The position numbers and the translations under genes were made by a program. Under the pieces are notes generated by a model that was not told the origin of the DNA, made no database searches, and was given only the letters and a program-made list of their open reading frames with translations. DNA of 64,000 bases from Francisella adeliensis (GTDB lineage Bacteria; Pseudomonadota; Gammaproteobacteria; Francisellales; Francisellaceae), in NCBI RefSeq assembly GCF_003290445.1, contig NZ_CP021781.1, positions 310,001 to 374,000 on the forward strand. Reading direction: 5' to 3'. Shown one piece after another: positions 52,785 through 61,995 of the stretch (positions are counted from its first letter, which is position 1; the number at the start of each line of letters is the position of its first letter).

Positions 52785-52840
52785 AGTATGTTTTTTTAAG
52801 TTGTTAGAAATATTTTATTTGTAATTATAGCCTAAGCTAC

Positions 52841-53371
52841 CTAATTCTTCATATGTTTTGATAAGTATACCGTTTGTAATATCAAAAAGGCAAAAGTCAG
52901 ACCTAGTAATCCAAACATTTTAAAATTCATCCATGTGTTAGTTGAAAAAAACATTGCTATAAAAAGGTTAAGAGTACCCAAACAAACAAAGTAAGCTCCC
53001 CACATATTATTGATGATTTTCCATTTATGGTCGTAAAGCTCAACATAATCTTTAAGCAGTTTTTCCATAGGAGTTTCTTTCATAATATAAGTAGATATTA
53101 TAAGTCCAAAACCCATAACCCAGTTTATGATGCTGACCTTCCACTTAACAAACTCTTCATTGTGGAAATATAAAGTAGCACCACCAAAGACTACCACTAA
53201 TACGGCAACTAAAATTTGTGCTTTGGCAACTTTGCGATGCTTAGCGTATTCCCAAATTACTTGAGCAAGAGTTACGATTATTAGTGCTGCAGTAGCGTAG
53301 AAAATATCATAAACTTTATAGACTGTAAAAAACACGATAGCTGGAAGCAAATCGCTAATCATTTTATTCAT
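52841..53371 (-). CDS. yciB: Inner-membrane septation protein YciB
   Basis: A 176-residue five-helix protein of the YciB/IspZ family: DLLPAIVFFTVYK at the start, WKVSIINWVMG in the middle and WGAYFVCLGTLNLF(I) near 125. The family is linked to cell division and envelope integrity, without a defined enzyme activity. The ATG has an AATAAAATG context with no strong Shine-Dalgarno. It is divergent from the next gene across 64 bases. Confidence 0.92.
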   Translation of the reverse strand: MNKMISDLLPAIVFFTVYKVYDIFYATAALIIVTLAQVIWEYAKHRKVAKAQILVAVLVVVFGGATLYFHNEEFVKWKVSIINWVMGFGLIISTYIMKETPMEKLLKDYVELYDHKWKIINNMWGAYFVCLGTLNLFIAMFFSTNTWMNFKMFGLLGLTFAFLILQTVYLSKHMKN

Positions 53372-53435
53372 AGCTTAGTTAAATCATTTAAGTAATGTAT
53401 AATGTGCTAAAAGTATAACGCTTGTTATAGAGATT

Positions 53436-54050
53436 ATGAAGAGATTAATTGAAATTTATAGTTATGGAAATAATGCAGCTGCTTTAAAAGAAGTTGTTGA
53501 AGTTCTTGATAAAAATGGTGTGATAGCTATCCCTACAGATTCTGGGTATGCACTAGCTTGTAAAATGAAGTCTAAAAAGGGTATAGATAAAATCATAAAG
53601 ATACGCGACTTAGATAGCTCGCATAATTTCACTCTTATTTGTAAAGATTTGTCTGAAATTTCAGAGTATGCAAAAGTTGATAATAATGCGTATAGGTTTT
53701 TAAAACGCTATACACCTGGTGCTTTTACTTTTATACTAAATGCAACTAAAAAAGTATCATCACTGCTTGTAACAAAATCAAAAAATACTGTAGGTATAAG
53801 AGTTAGTGATCATTATATTGCTCAGGCAATAGCTGATGAGTTAGGTGAGCCTTTAGTAGTCAGTTCTTTTATCTTACCTGGTAATGACTTGGTGGTTACT
53901 GATTGTAGTGAGTTAGATGATGAAGTTACTAATCATATAGACTTAATAGTAGAGTCTGAGTATTGTGGCTATGAGTCCACAACTGTTGTAAATATGCTAG
54001 AGCTACCTTATGGGATAACAAGACAAGGTGCTGGTGAGATAGACGCATAG
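53436..54050 (+). CDS. YciO/TsaC-family protein
   Basis: A 204-residue member of the Sua5/YciO/YrdC fold: IPTDSGYALACK near 33, KIRDLDSSHNFTLICKDLSE near 57, PGAFTFIL and VGIRVSDH. TsaC/YrdC makes threonylcarbamoyl-AMP for tRNA t6A; YciO is a paralog whose role is less certain. The KIRD...H pattern is closer to YciO. It is followed, 14 bases later, by a YigZ-family gene. Confidence 0.88.
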   Translation: MKRLIEIYSYGNNAAALKEVVEVLDKNGVIAIPTDSGYALACKMKSKKGIDKIIKIRDLDSSHNFTLICKDLSEISEYAKVDNNAYRFLKRYTPGAFTFILNATKKVSSLLVTKSKNTVGIRVSDHYIAQAIADELGEPLVVSSFILPGNDLVVTDCSELDDEVTNHIDLIVESEYCGYESTTVVNMLELPYGITRQGAGEIDA

Positions 54051-54064
54051 GTTTTGATATTTCT

Positions 54065-54679
54065 ATGAATAGTTATAAAACCATCTCTAAGAATATTCAA
54101 CTTGAAATCGAGCCAATTAAAAAGTCTCGCTTTATAGCATATTTGTTTAAAGTTGAGTCTGAGCAAGATGCTTTAAATCATATAAAAAATCTTAAAGCAG
54201 AGTTTTCTACAGCCAATCATCATTGTTGGGCGTATGCTTTAGCAGAGAATTGTCAATTTAGGTTTAGTGATGATGGTGAGCCAAGTGGTTCAGCAGGCAA
54301 GCCAATACTCTCCCATATCCAAGGACATCATTTAACAAATGTCTTAGTTGTTATCGTGAGATATTTTGGTGGTACTAAGTTAGGTGTTGGTGGTTTGATA
54401 CGAGCTTATGGACAGGCTACAAAAAAGGTTATAGAGTCAGCGGAGATTATAGAGGTTCAACCATGTAGTAGTGTTTGTATAAAGTATGATTATACAGAGA
54501 CAGCAAGTGTTGAGACTGTTATAAAGCATTTTGATGCTGAAATAGTGAGTCAAAGTTATGATATCTTCGTTACAATGACAGTTAAAATTAATACGATAGA
54601 TAAATTTGAGTTTATTCAAGAAATTATCAATACAACTAAGGGTAATGCTAAGATTGAAGATATAAATCAGAAACTCTAG
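54065..54679 (+). CDS. YigZ/IMPACT-family protein
   Basis: A 204-residue protein with the IMPACT domain: KKSRFIAYLF near 19, HHCWAYAL, FSDDGEPSGSAGKPIL and VIVRYFGGTKLGVGGLIRAYG near 97-117, then a ferredoxin-like C-terminal DUF1949 region. The biochemical function of bacterial YigZ is poorly defined. Likely co-transcribed with the YciO-like gene. Confidence 0.9.
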   Translation: MNSYKTISKNIQLEIEPIKKSRFIAYLFKVESEQDALNHIKNLKAEFSTANHHCWAYALAENCQFRFSDDGEPSGSAGKPILSHIQGHHLTNVLVVIVRYFGGTKLGVGGLIRAYGQATKKVIESAEIIEVQPCSSVCIKYDYTETASVETVIKHFDAEIVSQSYDIFVTMTVKINTIDKFEFIQEIINTTKGNAKIEDINQKL

Positions 54680-54783
54680 CTTATTGACACTTTTTTCTCG
54701 GTAACTTTAGTTAATAATTTAGCAACAATCAGTTATTATATACTTATCATTTTATGTAAGGATTAGGTTTTAAAAACCAATAA

Positions 54784-56082
54784 ATGACACTCGAGTACGA
54801 TAATTTTCTTTTTATAGCAATAGCATTTGCTTTTGTAATTTTGAATGGTTTCTTTGTTGTCGCTGAGTTTTCGATGGTTAAGTTGAGATACTCGCGAGTT
54901 GAAGTTCTTAAAAAGAAAAAAGGCTTGAGAGGTCGAATTCTTTATAAAGTTCATTCAAGTTTAGACACTTATCTGTCAGCTTGCCAACTTGGTATAACAC
55001 TTGCATCTCTCGCATTAGGTTGGATTGGAGAGCCTGCATTTTCAGAAATCCTAGAACCAGTACTGTCTAGTCTTGGAGTTGAGTCTGTAAAGCTTACAAG
55101 ACTTATAGCATTTGCTATTGGATTTTTGATTATATCATTTTTACATATAGTTATTGGTGAGTTAATGCCAAAATCTATGGCAATACGCCAAACAGAAAAA
55201 TGGTCGCTAGTAACCTGTATTCCTTTATATGTATTTTACTGGGTTATGTTGCCCTTTATTTGGGTTCTAAATACTACAGCAAATGGTTTGTTAAAGCTTT
55301 TTAGATTAGATAAGCGTACAGATAAAGATTTTGAGTATACTGCAGAAGAAATTAAGCTTATTTTGAAAAGTAGTCATCTCAAAAAACCCTTAAGAGAAGA
55401 GCATAGAGATATTCTTTTAAGAATGGTTGAATTTTCAAAACTACAAGCAGTTGATGCAATGCAACCTGTTGAAAATATGGTTAGTCTTGGTTATGATACG
55501 GACAATAATGCTAAAATAAATATTATTAAAGAGCATCTCTTTACCAGATACCCTGTTTATAGAGGTGACCCTACAAATATTGTTGGGATTATTCATACTA
55601 AAGATATTTTGTCTAAACTTAACGAAGATTATCATCAAGAGGAAGTTTTAAGAGCTGTTTTAAAAGTTTCTCATCATGATCAGCTCATTGATGTACTTAG
55701 AAAGTTTCAGCAAGGTAAACCACATTTTGCATTAGTTTATAATAGTAATGATTTGGTTGGTTTTATCACACTTGATAATCTTTTGAGTATATTACTAGGT
55801 AGAATGTCAGATGAATTTAATTTAGTGAAAGAGCCTTGGATTGTTTTATCAAAAAATAAATTTCTAATAAAAACAAATGCACCTGTTTATGCTATTGAAA
55901 AACTAGCAGATGTTGATTTATCTGAATACGATGCGGATAATATTTTAGACTTATTGCCATTGTTGATAAATGAACCATTAAGAACAGGCGCTCACTATGA
56001 GCATGAAAAATTTTCATTGACGATAAATAAAGTGAAGAATAAAAAGGTTAAGGATATAGTCCTATATCTGAAGATTGGCTAG
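54784..56082 (+). CDS. CNNM/CorC-family CBS-domain membrane protein
   Basis: A 432-residue protein of the hemolysin-C/CorC-like (UPF0053) family. Residues ~1-190 are the DUF21 transmembrane domain with FFVVAEFSMVKLRYSRVE and ACQLGITLASLALGW(I)GEPA. Two CBS domains follow (~215-340), then a CorC_HlyC domain (~350-430). Relatives export Mg2+ or other divalent cations. It converges with acr3, nine bases apart. Confidence 0.9.
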   Translation: MTLEYDNFLFIAIAFAFVILNGFFVVAEFSMVKLRYSRVEVLKKKKGLRGRILYKVHSSLDTYLSACQLGITLASLALGWIGEPAFSEILEPVLSSLGVESVKLTRLIAFAIGFLIISFLHIVIGELMPKSMAIRQTEKWSLVTCIPLYVFYWVMLPFIWVLNTTANGLLKLFRLDKRTDKDFEYTAEEIKLILKSSHLKKPLREEHRDILLRMVEFSKLQAVDAMQPVENMVSLGYDTDNNAKINIIKEHLFTRYPVYRGDPTNIVGIIHTKDILSKLNEDYHQEEVLRAVLKVSHHDQLIDVLRKFQQGKPHFALVYNSNDLVGFITLDNLLSILLGRMSDEFNLVKEPWIVLSKNKFLIKTNAPVYAIEKLADVDLSEYDADNILDLLPLLINEPLRTGAHYEHEKFSLTINKVKNKKVKDIVLYLKIG

Positions 56083-56091
56083 AGATTACTT

Positions 56092-57117
56092 TTAAAAATA
56101 TTTTTTTTGAATCCATAGAGATACATTAACCAGAGAAATAAGTACAGGCACTTCAACTAATGGCCCAATCACTCCGACAAATGCTTGCATAGAACCAATA
56201 CCAAATACAGCAATAGAGACAGCAATCGCTAACTCAAAGTTATTTGATGCAGCTGTAAAGCTTAAGGCTACAGATTGCTCATAAGATGCTTTAAATCTGT
56301 ATGATAACCAAAATGATATAAAGAACATTAACACAAAATATATAGCTAGAGGAATTGCTATCTTAACTACTTGAAGTGGCAGTTCGATAATCTCATTACC
56401 TTTAGTAGCGAACATTAAAAGTATTGTGAAAAGTAATGCGATTAATGTTAATGGAGATATTCTAGGTATGAAAACTTCATTATACCATTGCTCAGATTTT
56501 TTATTTATGAGTATAAATCTTGTTAAGGCACCTGCTAAGAATGGTATGCCAAGATATATAGCTACATTTTTAGCTATATCACTCATGCTAATGTTGACTA
56601 CTTGCGATTCTAGTCCAAGCATTTTAGGTATAATTGTAACGAATATATAAGCGTATGCAGCATATAGTAAAATTTGAAATATAGAGTTGAATGCTACAAG
56701 GGCAGCACAGTATTCATTATCACCGTTTGCTAGCTCATTCCAAACAATCACCATAGCAATACATCTAGCTAACCCAATCATGATAAGCCCAGTCATCACA
56801 GCAGGCTCGTTATGGAAGAAAATAATAGCAAGGATAAACATAAGCACAGGGCCAATTAACCAGTTTTGTACTAGTGATATGCCTAGGATTTTCTTATTTT
56901 CAAAAATTTTTGGTAGGCTTGAGTATTTTACTTTTGCTAGAGGTGGATACATCATGACTATTAACCCAAGCCCAATTAACCAGTTTCCTGAACCAGTACT
57001 AAATTGATTTATAAAATCTTGTGTTTGTGGTAGAAAATATCCTAATCCAACACCACAGCCCATCGCTATAAATATCCATAAAGTTAGATATCTATCTAGA
57101 AAACTTAGTTTTTGCAT
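56092..57117 (-). CDS. Arsenite efflux carrier Acr3
   Basis: A 341-residue ten-helix BASS-superfamily antiporter of the ACR3 group. [21 protein letters not shown] opens the protein and the helix-4 segment [19 protein letters not shown] holds the essential Cys. It exports arsenite/antimonite. Its start overlaps the arsR end by 13 bases, giving a minimal arsR-acr3 resistance operon; no arsC lies alongside. Confidence 0.93.
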   Translation of the reverse strand: MQKLSFLDRYLTLWIFIAMGCGVGLGYFLPQTQDFINQFSTGSGNWLIGLGLIVMMYPPLAKVKYSSLPKIFENKKILGISLVQNWLIGPVLMFILAIIFFHNEPAVMTGLIMIGLARCIAMVIVWNELANGDNEYCAALVAFNSIFQILLYAAYAYIFVTIIPKMLGLESQVVNISMSDIAKNVAIYLGIPFLAGALTRFILINKKSEQWYNEVFIPRISPLTLIALLFTILLMFATKGNEIIELPLQVVKIAIPLAIYFVLMFFISFWLSYRFKASYEQSVALSFTAASNNFELAIAVSIAVFGIGSMQAFVGVIGPLVEVPVLISLVNVSLWIQKKYF

Positions 57118-57431
57118 GATTGACTCCTGATTTTGCTTGTTTGCTTTATATAATTATCATTTTTTATTTCATTAAAAACCTTGTTTAGTATTTGTTTGTG
57201 TGAGGTGTTTATATCTTCAGAAAGTTTATAGAAAACCCACTTACCATCTTTTCTTGAGCTAAGTAAATTTTCTTTTGACAAATTTTTTAGTTGTATGGAT
57301 AAAGCTCCCTGAGTTAATGGGATTAGTTGCATCAAATCACATACGCATAACTCTTTCTTACTAAGAAAATATAAGATGCTGAGTCGATTTTTATCAGCTA
57401 GTATTTTTAAGAATGAAATGGTGTTTTGCAT
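57105..57431 (-). CDS. arsR: ArsR-family metalloregulator
   Basis: A 108-residue winged-helix repressor: [23 protein letters not shown] carries the arsenite-sensing pair C29/C31, followed by the recognition helix [18 protein letters not shown] and a beta hairpin [11 protein letters not shown]. It should repress its own operon until As(III) binds. It overlaps acr3 by 13 bases. Direct repeats lie just upstream of its start. Confidence 0.93.
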   Translation of the reverse strand: MQNTISFLKILADKNRLSILYFLSKKELCVCDLMQLIPLTQGALSIQLKNLSKENLLSSRKDGKWVFYKLSEDINTSHKQILNKVFNEIKNDNYIKQTSKIRSQSCKN

Positions 57432-57447
57432 TAATTTATATATTTAA

Positions 57448-57496
57448 ATTTGTAAATATGAATATTGTAGATTACATATATGTATTTGTAAATATG
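57448..57496. promoter_or_regulatory. Direct repeats, probable ArsR operator
   Basis: The 13-mer ATTTGTAAATATG occurs at 57448-57460 and again at 57484-57496, 36 bases apart, just upstream of arsR on its own side. Two copies in the expected promoter position are consistent with a repressor-binding site. The bases between are A+T-rich. The rest of the 248-bp gap up to 57679 shows no further clear element. Confidence 0.5.
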
Positions 57497-57679
57497 TTTT
57501 TTGTTGAAATTACTAACTAATGGTACGCATTAAACATATTTTGGGAGCTATTACCTACACATTAGAAGCTTAAATTAGGCACGAACTACCTTGCGATATT
57601 TATATGAATTTATATTGGAATTGGTATAAATTGCGTTGAAGAGCGAGGCGATAAGGTGTAGTAGCTTCAAATCATTTGT

Positions 57680-58390
57680 TTAAGGGTTTATCTCCTTATT
57701 ATCCCAATCAAAGCACTTGCCTGTATCTTTTGGTTTTAAACCTTCAATCACCTCTATAAGTTTACTAGCAGAATAGGCTGCTGTAAAAAGCTTGCCATTA
57801 GGTACATTAGCTTGGAATGGCTTAGATAATCTGCTATCCACTGTACCAGGGTGTAGAGTGATTATGATAGCATTTTTATTGCTTCTCGCTAGTTCGATAC
57901 TTGCTGTTTTTATGAACATATTCAACGCCGCCTTAGACATTCTATAAGCATACCAGCCACCAAGTCTATTGTCTGAGGTGCTGCCTACACGAGCAGATAT
58001 ACTAGCAAATACTGATTTTGACGTTTTATTTAACTTAGGGGTGAAATGTTTAGCTACCAATGCTGGAAATATTGTATTTGCTGCAAAGATTTGTTCAAAA
58101 TTTGCTGTTGAGATTTGTCTCAGAGATTTCTCAGGGGAAACTGTTTCTGTATGGAGTATGCCTGTGGCAACAAAGACTAAATCTAGGTTTTTATCAAAAT
58201 TACTTGCTAAAGCTTCGATATTTTTTTCATCTGAATAATTAGCTTGTAAATAATTGATATTAGCAAGCTTTGAAGCGGGTGGTTTTTGAGATATGCCGTA
58301 GATATTAGCATTAGGGTAAGTTTTAGAAAGATTTGTTAATACAGCATTTCCAATTGCACCTGTTATACCAAATATTACAATATTTTGCAT
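57680..58390 (-). CDS. Short-chain dehydrogenase/reductase
   Basis: A 236-residue classical SDR: nucleotide-binding [12 protein letters not shown] at the N-terminus, the FVATGIL strand, a Ser near 130 (ASISARVGS) and the catalytic YRMSK near 151. It resembles CsgA-type SDRs of unknown substrate. It lies seven bases after the cydB stop side and on the same strand, so it is probably the third gene of the cyd transcript. Confidence 0.85.
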   Translation of the reverse strand: MQNIVIFGITGAIGNAVLTNLSKTYPNANIYGISQKPPASKLANINYLQANYSDEKNIEALASNFDKNLDLVFVATGILHTETVSPEKSLRQISTANFEQIFAANTIFPALVAKHFTPKLNKTSKSVFASISARVGSTSDNRLGGWYAYRMSKAALNMFIKTASIELARSNKNAIIITLHPGTVDSRLSKPFQANVPNGKLFTAAYSASKLIEVIEGLKPKDTGKCFDWDNKEINP

Positions 58391-58397
58391 AAATTCC

Positions 58398-59363
58398 CTA
58401 ATAGCTCAGTTTTTCTTTGACTTTACCCTTAAATACAAAGTATGCATAACCTGTGTAAAGTAGTAGTAAAGGTATCATTATAATTGCTGGGATTAGCGTA
58501 AATAGTAGGGTAGTTTGACTAGCTTGAGCTTCCATGTAAGTTAAGTGATAAGGTATTACATAAGGGAACATTAACGTAAGCATACTTAGGTAAGTAAGTA
58601 TAAAAACTGTAACAGCTAGCCAATATGGTAAAGCATGAATCTTAGAGTCTATGATTTTCCATAGTATAAAAAAGCTGATTATTGTAAGTACAAAAAATTC
58701 ACCTAATATAAACATTTTGTAAATATTATCTAATGGTAATGTGATATATAGAGGAGTCATAAGGCCAATAACTAACATTAGTATAGCTAGTATTCTGCAA
58801 GATTTTCTAGCATACAGTTTAGCTTTTTCAAAAAGTGCTCCTTCTGTTTTTAGGATAAGCCTAGTAGCTCCAAGTAAAGCATAACCTGCTATAAGTGTGA
58901 TACCTGTTAAAACCTGAAAAATTAAGCCATAAGTGACAGAGTCTTTTGGATAGCCAACTATAAGACCACCAACGATAAAGCCCTCTAAAAATGTAGCTGT
59001 AATTGATGATATAAAAAATAGCTTATCCCAGTTTTTGATACCTTCATCTGAAGCTTTAAGCCTAAATTCAAAACATATACCTCTAAACAGCAACATTACT
59101 ACAAGTAGCACCGCAGACATATAAATCTTTGGAAATATAAAAGCAAATGCTATTGGGAACATGCCATAGAAACAAGCTAATGATAGTACTAGCCAAGTTT
59201 GGTTACCATCCCAGGTAGGTAAAAGTACACTTGTTGCAATATCTCTTTGGTTTGAATTGAAAAATGGGAAGAGTATGCCAACTCCAAGAGCAAAACCATC
59301 TAGTATTACATATAAAAGCAAACCAAAAGCTATTATACCGAGCCAAATTAATCCTAAGTCCAT
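58398..59363 (-). CDS. cydB: Cytochrome bd-type oxidase subunit II
   Basis: A 321-residue inner-membrane subunit with about nine helices: [27 protein letters not shown] at the start and [12 protein letters not shown] near 47 are family signatures. With subunit I three bases upstream it forms the quinol oxidase. Shorter than E. coli CydB, as is common in the cyanide-insensitive CIO group. Confidence 0.94.
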   Translation of the reverse strand: MDLGLIWLGIIAFGLLLYVILDGFALGVGILFPFFNSNQRDIATSVLLPTWDGNQTWLVLSLACFYGMFPIAFAFIFPKIYMSAVLLVVMLLFRGICFEFRLKASDEGIKNWDKLFFISSITATFLEGFIVGGLIVGYPKDSVTYGLIFQVLTGITLIAGYALLGATRLILKTEGALFEKAKLYARKSCRILAILMLVIGLMTPLYITLPLDNIYKMFILGEFFVLTIISFFILWKIIDSKIHALPYWLAVTVFILTYLSMLTLMFPYVIPYHLTYMEAQASQTTLLFTLIPAIIMIPLLLLYTGYAYFVFKGKVKEKLSY

Positions 59364-59366
59364 AAT

Positions 59367-60743
59367 TTACTCCTTATCTTTGCTTGTTTTTTCAACAGAC
59401 TGGAAATATGAGTACGGCATCCTTTCTTCCCCATTCGTTCCTGGACCTGCTTTAATAAGTTTTACTAAGTATTTGAAGTAAAAATATCCAAATATAATAA
59501 AGTAAACAACAAATATTGAACCTAAAGATAAAGCTACTTGCCATGCACTAATATCACTAACTGAGTATTGAGTTTTAACAAGATTGTAAACTACCCATGG
59601 CTGTCTACCAAATTCAGCCGTAAACCATCCTGTGATAATAGCAACAAAACCTAAAGGCGTTGCAAGCCTACATAACCATAAGAACCATTTTTGCCCATAT
59701 ATTCGTTGTTTTGCTAGAAGTAATGAGCCAACAACACCTATAAATACCATCAGCAATCCAATTCCAACCATAATTCTAAAACTATAGAATACTACAGCAA
59801 CTAAAGGTCTATCTTCTTTTGCTACAGATTTTAATCCCAGCATTTCACCGTTTAGTTCATGGGTGTTTACTAAAGATGCAAGTTTCGGTATCTCAATTGC
59901 GAAGAGGTTTTTCTCTTGGTTTTCACTTGGGTAGGCAAATAGTACTAATGGTGCACCTTTTTGAGTATCCCATACACCTTCCATTGCTGCAGTTTTAAGT
60001 GGTTGATGTTTGTGTACTTCTATACCGACCTCATCACCGACAAAAAGCTGAGCAAAACTTAGGAATAGCATTGTCAATAAACTAAATTTGATACAAGTTT
60101 TTGCAAATAAATGAAACTTATCTATAAGCATGTAGTAACAACTAACACCAAGTATAACCATTAAAGTGCTTAGATATGAAGCGATAAGCATGTGAATAAA
60201 TCTAGGTATTACAGATGGATTAAATATCACATGATACCAACTATAAACTTCAAACTGACCGTTTACAAAATTCACACCATCAGGAGTTTGCATCCATGAG
60301 TTTGCTGATAGTATCCAAAATGCAGATAGTGTTACACCAACAAAAATAACAAAGTTTGCTGAGAAGTGAATGTATTTATTGATTCTGCCCCAGCCGAATA
60401 TCATAATCCCCAAAGCGCCAGCCTCTATAAAGAAAGCAGTAAGCACCTCATAAGTAAATAATGAACCTAATACAGGCCCAACAGTTTTGGCAAATCCAGC
60501 CCAGTTTGCACCAAGCTGGAATTCCATCACAATACCTGAAACTACGCCCATCCCGAAGGTTAGTGCAAAAACTTTAGTCCAGAATTTAACTATGAGTAAG
60601 TATTTCTCTTTTTTTGTGATTAGCCAGAGTGCTTCAAAAATCATCAAAAAAGTTGAGAGTCCGATACTAAATGCCGGAAATAGAATATGAAAACTCACTG
60701 TAAATGCGAACTGTATTCTTGATAAAATTTCCACCCAATCCAT
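59367..60743 (-). CDS. cydA: Cytochrome bd-type (CIO-like) oxidase subunit I
   Basis: A 458-residue quinol oxidase subunit I. SRIQFAFTVSFHILFPAFSIGLS, SANSWMQTPDGV and GWFTAEFGRQPWVVY are conserved; the Q-loop is short, and the N-terminal wording (FTVSFHILFPAFSIG) recalls CioA of the cyanide-insensitive group rather than E. coli CydA. It reduces oxygen to water at low oxygen using ubiquinol. First gene of cydA-cydB-SDR. Divergent from the epimerase at 60909. Confidence 0.94.
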   Translation of the reverse strand: MDWVEILSRIQFAFTVSFHILFPAFSIGLSTFLMIFEALWLITKKEKYLLIVKFWTKVFALTFGMGVVSGIVMEFQLGANWAGFAKTVGPVLGSLFTYEVLTAFFIEAGALGIMIFGWGRINKYIHFSANFVIFVGVTLSAFWILSANSWMQTPDGVNFVNGQFEVYSWYHVIFNPSVIPRFIHMLIASYLSTLMVILGVSCYYMLIDKFHLFAKTCIKFSLLTMLFLSFAQLFVGDEVGIEVHKHQPLKTAAMEGVWDTQKGAPLVLFAYPSENQEKNLFAIEIPKLASLVNTHELNGEMLGLKSVAKEDRPLVAVVFYSFRIMVGIGLLMVFIGVVGSLLLAKQRIYGQKWFLWLCRLATPLGFVAIITGWFTAEFGRQPWVVYNLVKTQYSVSDISAWQVALSLGSIFVVYFIIFGYFYFKYLVKLIKAGPGTNGEERMPYSYFQSVEKTSKDKE

Positions 60744-60908
60744 GTGATTATCCTTCCATGTTTGTTAGCTAGACATATTCTCTTATAATGAGAGCCTTAT
60801 TGCAACTTTCTCACAGTAATATTAACGCATTGTAATATTTAAAATATTTATATAGCTTATAATTAAGTAATAAGAAGTATTTGTTCTTAAATTAAAAAGG
60901 GGTATGTT

Positions 60909-61787
60909 ATGAAGATACTAATTGCAGGTGGTTCAGGATTTGTTGGTGCAAACTTAGCTAAAGCACTTTCTGAAAAGTATAGTTTAACTCTACTTTCGCG
61001 CACAAAGCAGAACATAAAAGGCTATCAAAACACTATAGTTTGGCAGGATTTAAATGAGTATAATATTTCAAACTTTGATATTGTGATAAATCTTTGTGGC
61101 TATAGTATAGGGGAGAAACGCTGGAATGATAAAGTAAAAGATAAAATTATCTCTAGTAGAATTGAACCAACCCAAAAACTTATCGAACTTATTGGAGATA
61201 AGGATATTTGGCTTATAAATGCTAGTGCGATAGGTTTTTATGGTTTCTCTACAAAGCCTCAAAATGAGGATGAATATTTTGATAACACTACGGAACAAGG
61301 CTTTAGTCAAAGTATTGTAAATCAGTGGGAAGCAACAGTGAAATCATCTAAATTACAGAAATATTCTATACTAAGGTTTGGTGTGGTTATCGGTGATGGC
61401 GGAGTGCTAGATAAAATGACAATGACAGCTAAGCTAGGCGTGCTAAGTAAGTTTGGTAACGGCGAGCAGCTTATGAGCTGGATCAGCATACACGACTTGG
61501 TAAAAGCTTTTGAGTTCGTTATAGAAAATAATCACTCTAAATATCAAACTTTCAATCTCACAGCACCAAATGCTACTTCTAATAGTGATATGATCAAAGT
61601 TATAAAACAACTTACTAAAGCTAAACTTGTAATGCCGATGCCTGAGATTATGATAAAACTAATGTTTGGTCAGATGGGCGAAGAGCTTTTACTTTCTAGT
61701 CAAAACATCAAACCTAAGAGGTTGCTAGGAAATGGCTTTAGATTTGATGATGATAATATTGAAAAAGCTCTAGAAAGATATTTGTAA
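60909..61787 (+). CDS. TIGR01777-family epimerase-like protein
   Basis: A 292-residue SDR-like protein: AGGSGFVGANLAKAL for dinucleotide binding, NLCGYSIGEKRWNDKVKDKI near 60 (family marker), SRIEPTQKL and NASAIGFYG, followed by a C-terminal DUF1731-like half with KPKRLLGNGF. This matches the YfcH/SDR39U1 group of unknown function. AAAAAGG precedes the ATG. It is followed directly by a transposase relic. Confidence 0.88.
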   Translation: MKILIAGGSGFVGANLAKALSEKYSLTLLSRTKQNIKGYQNTIVWQDLNEYNISNFDIVINLCGYSIGEKRWNDKVKDKIISSRIEPTQKLIELIGDKDIWLINASAIGFYGFSTKPQNEDEYFDNTTEQGFSQSIVNQWEATVKSSKLQKYSILRFGVVIGDGGVLDKMTMTAKLGVLSKFGNGEQLMSWISIHDLVKAFEFVIENNHSKYQTFNLTAPNATSNSDMIKVIKQLTKAKLVMPMPEIMIKLMFGQMGEELLLSSQNIKPKRLLGNGFRFDDDNIEKALERYL

Positions 61788-61801
61788 TATTTTAAATATA
61801 C

Positions 61802-61993
61802 TCAACTGATTAGAAAAATTATATACAACCAGTTATTATTGAATCTGTACATCGTCAGTTTAGAACTCTTACAAAACTAGAGATGATTCTCTAACGATAA
61901 TAGTCTACTATTCATTTTAAGGAGAGGTTGAAAGATGATTTAGATTAATAATATGTGATCAATAAATCATGACACAGAGTTTTATTATACTCC
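61802..61993 (+). mobile_element. Relic of an IS256/Mutator-family transposase
   Basis: In the frame beginning at 61817 the sequence reads PVIIESVHRQFRTLTK, the conserved C-terminal motif of IS256-type transposases (usually IYTTNxIESVHRQFRKLTK). Just upstream, ATTATATAC still encodes the IIYT part but is out of frame by a small deletion. Stops at 61892, 61898 and 61901 interrupt the frame, then IHFKERLKDDLD at 61910-61948 resembles the transposase end (FAIxFExRL). TGACACAGAGTTTTATTA at 61970 may be a terminal repeat. The element is heavily deleted and inactive. Confidence 0.75.
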
Positions 61994-61995
61994 TG

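Noticed and set aside
54684-54710. Promoter TTGACA upstream of the CBS-domain gene
   Set aside because: At 17-base spacing the -10 is TTAGTT, a poor match; a better-spaced TATAAT was not found.
57540-57670. Possible inverted repeat or gene remnant between arsR and the SDR gene
   Set aside because: AGCTATTACCTACAC and GTGTAGTAGCT pair only imperfectly, and short translated pieces matched no family I know; evidence too weak.
61068-61310. Minus-strand frame inside the epimerase gene
   Set aside because: It lies wholly within a well-supported gene, shows no motif or Shine-Dalgarno, and looks like a shadow frame; the same holds for other long antisense frames in the window.
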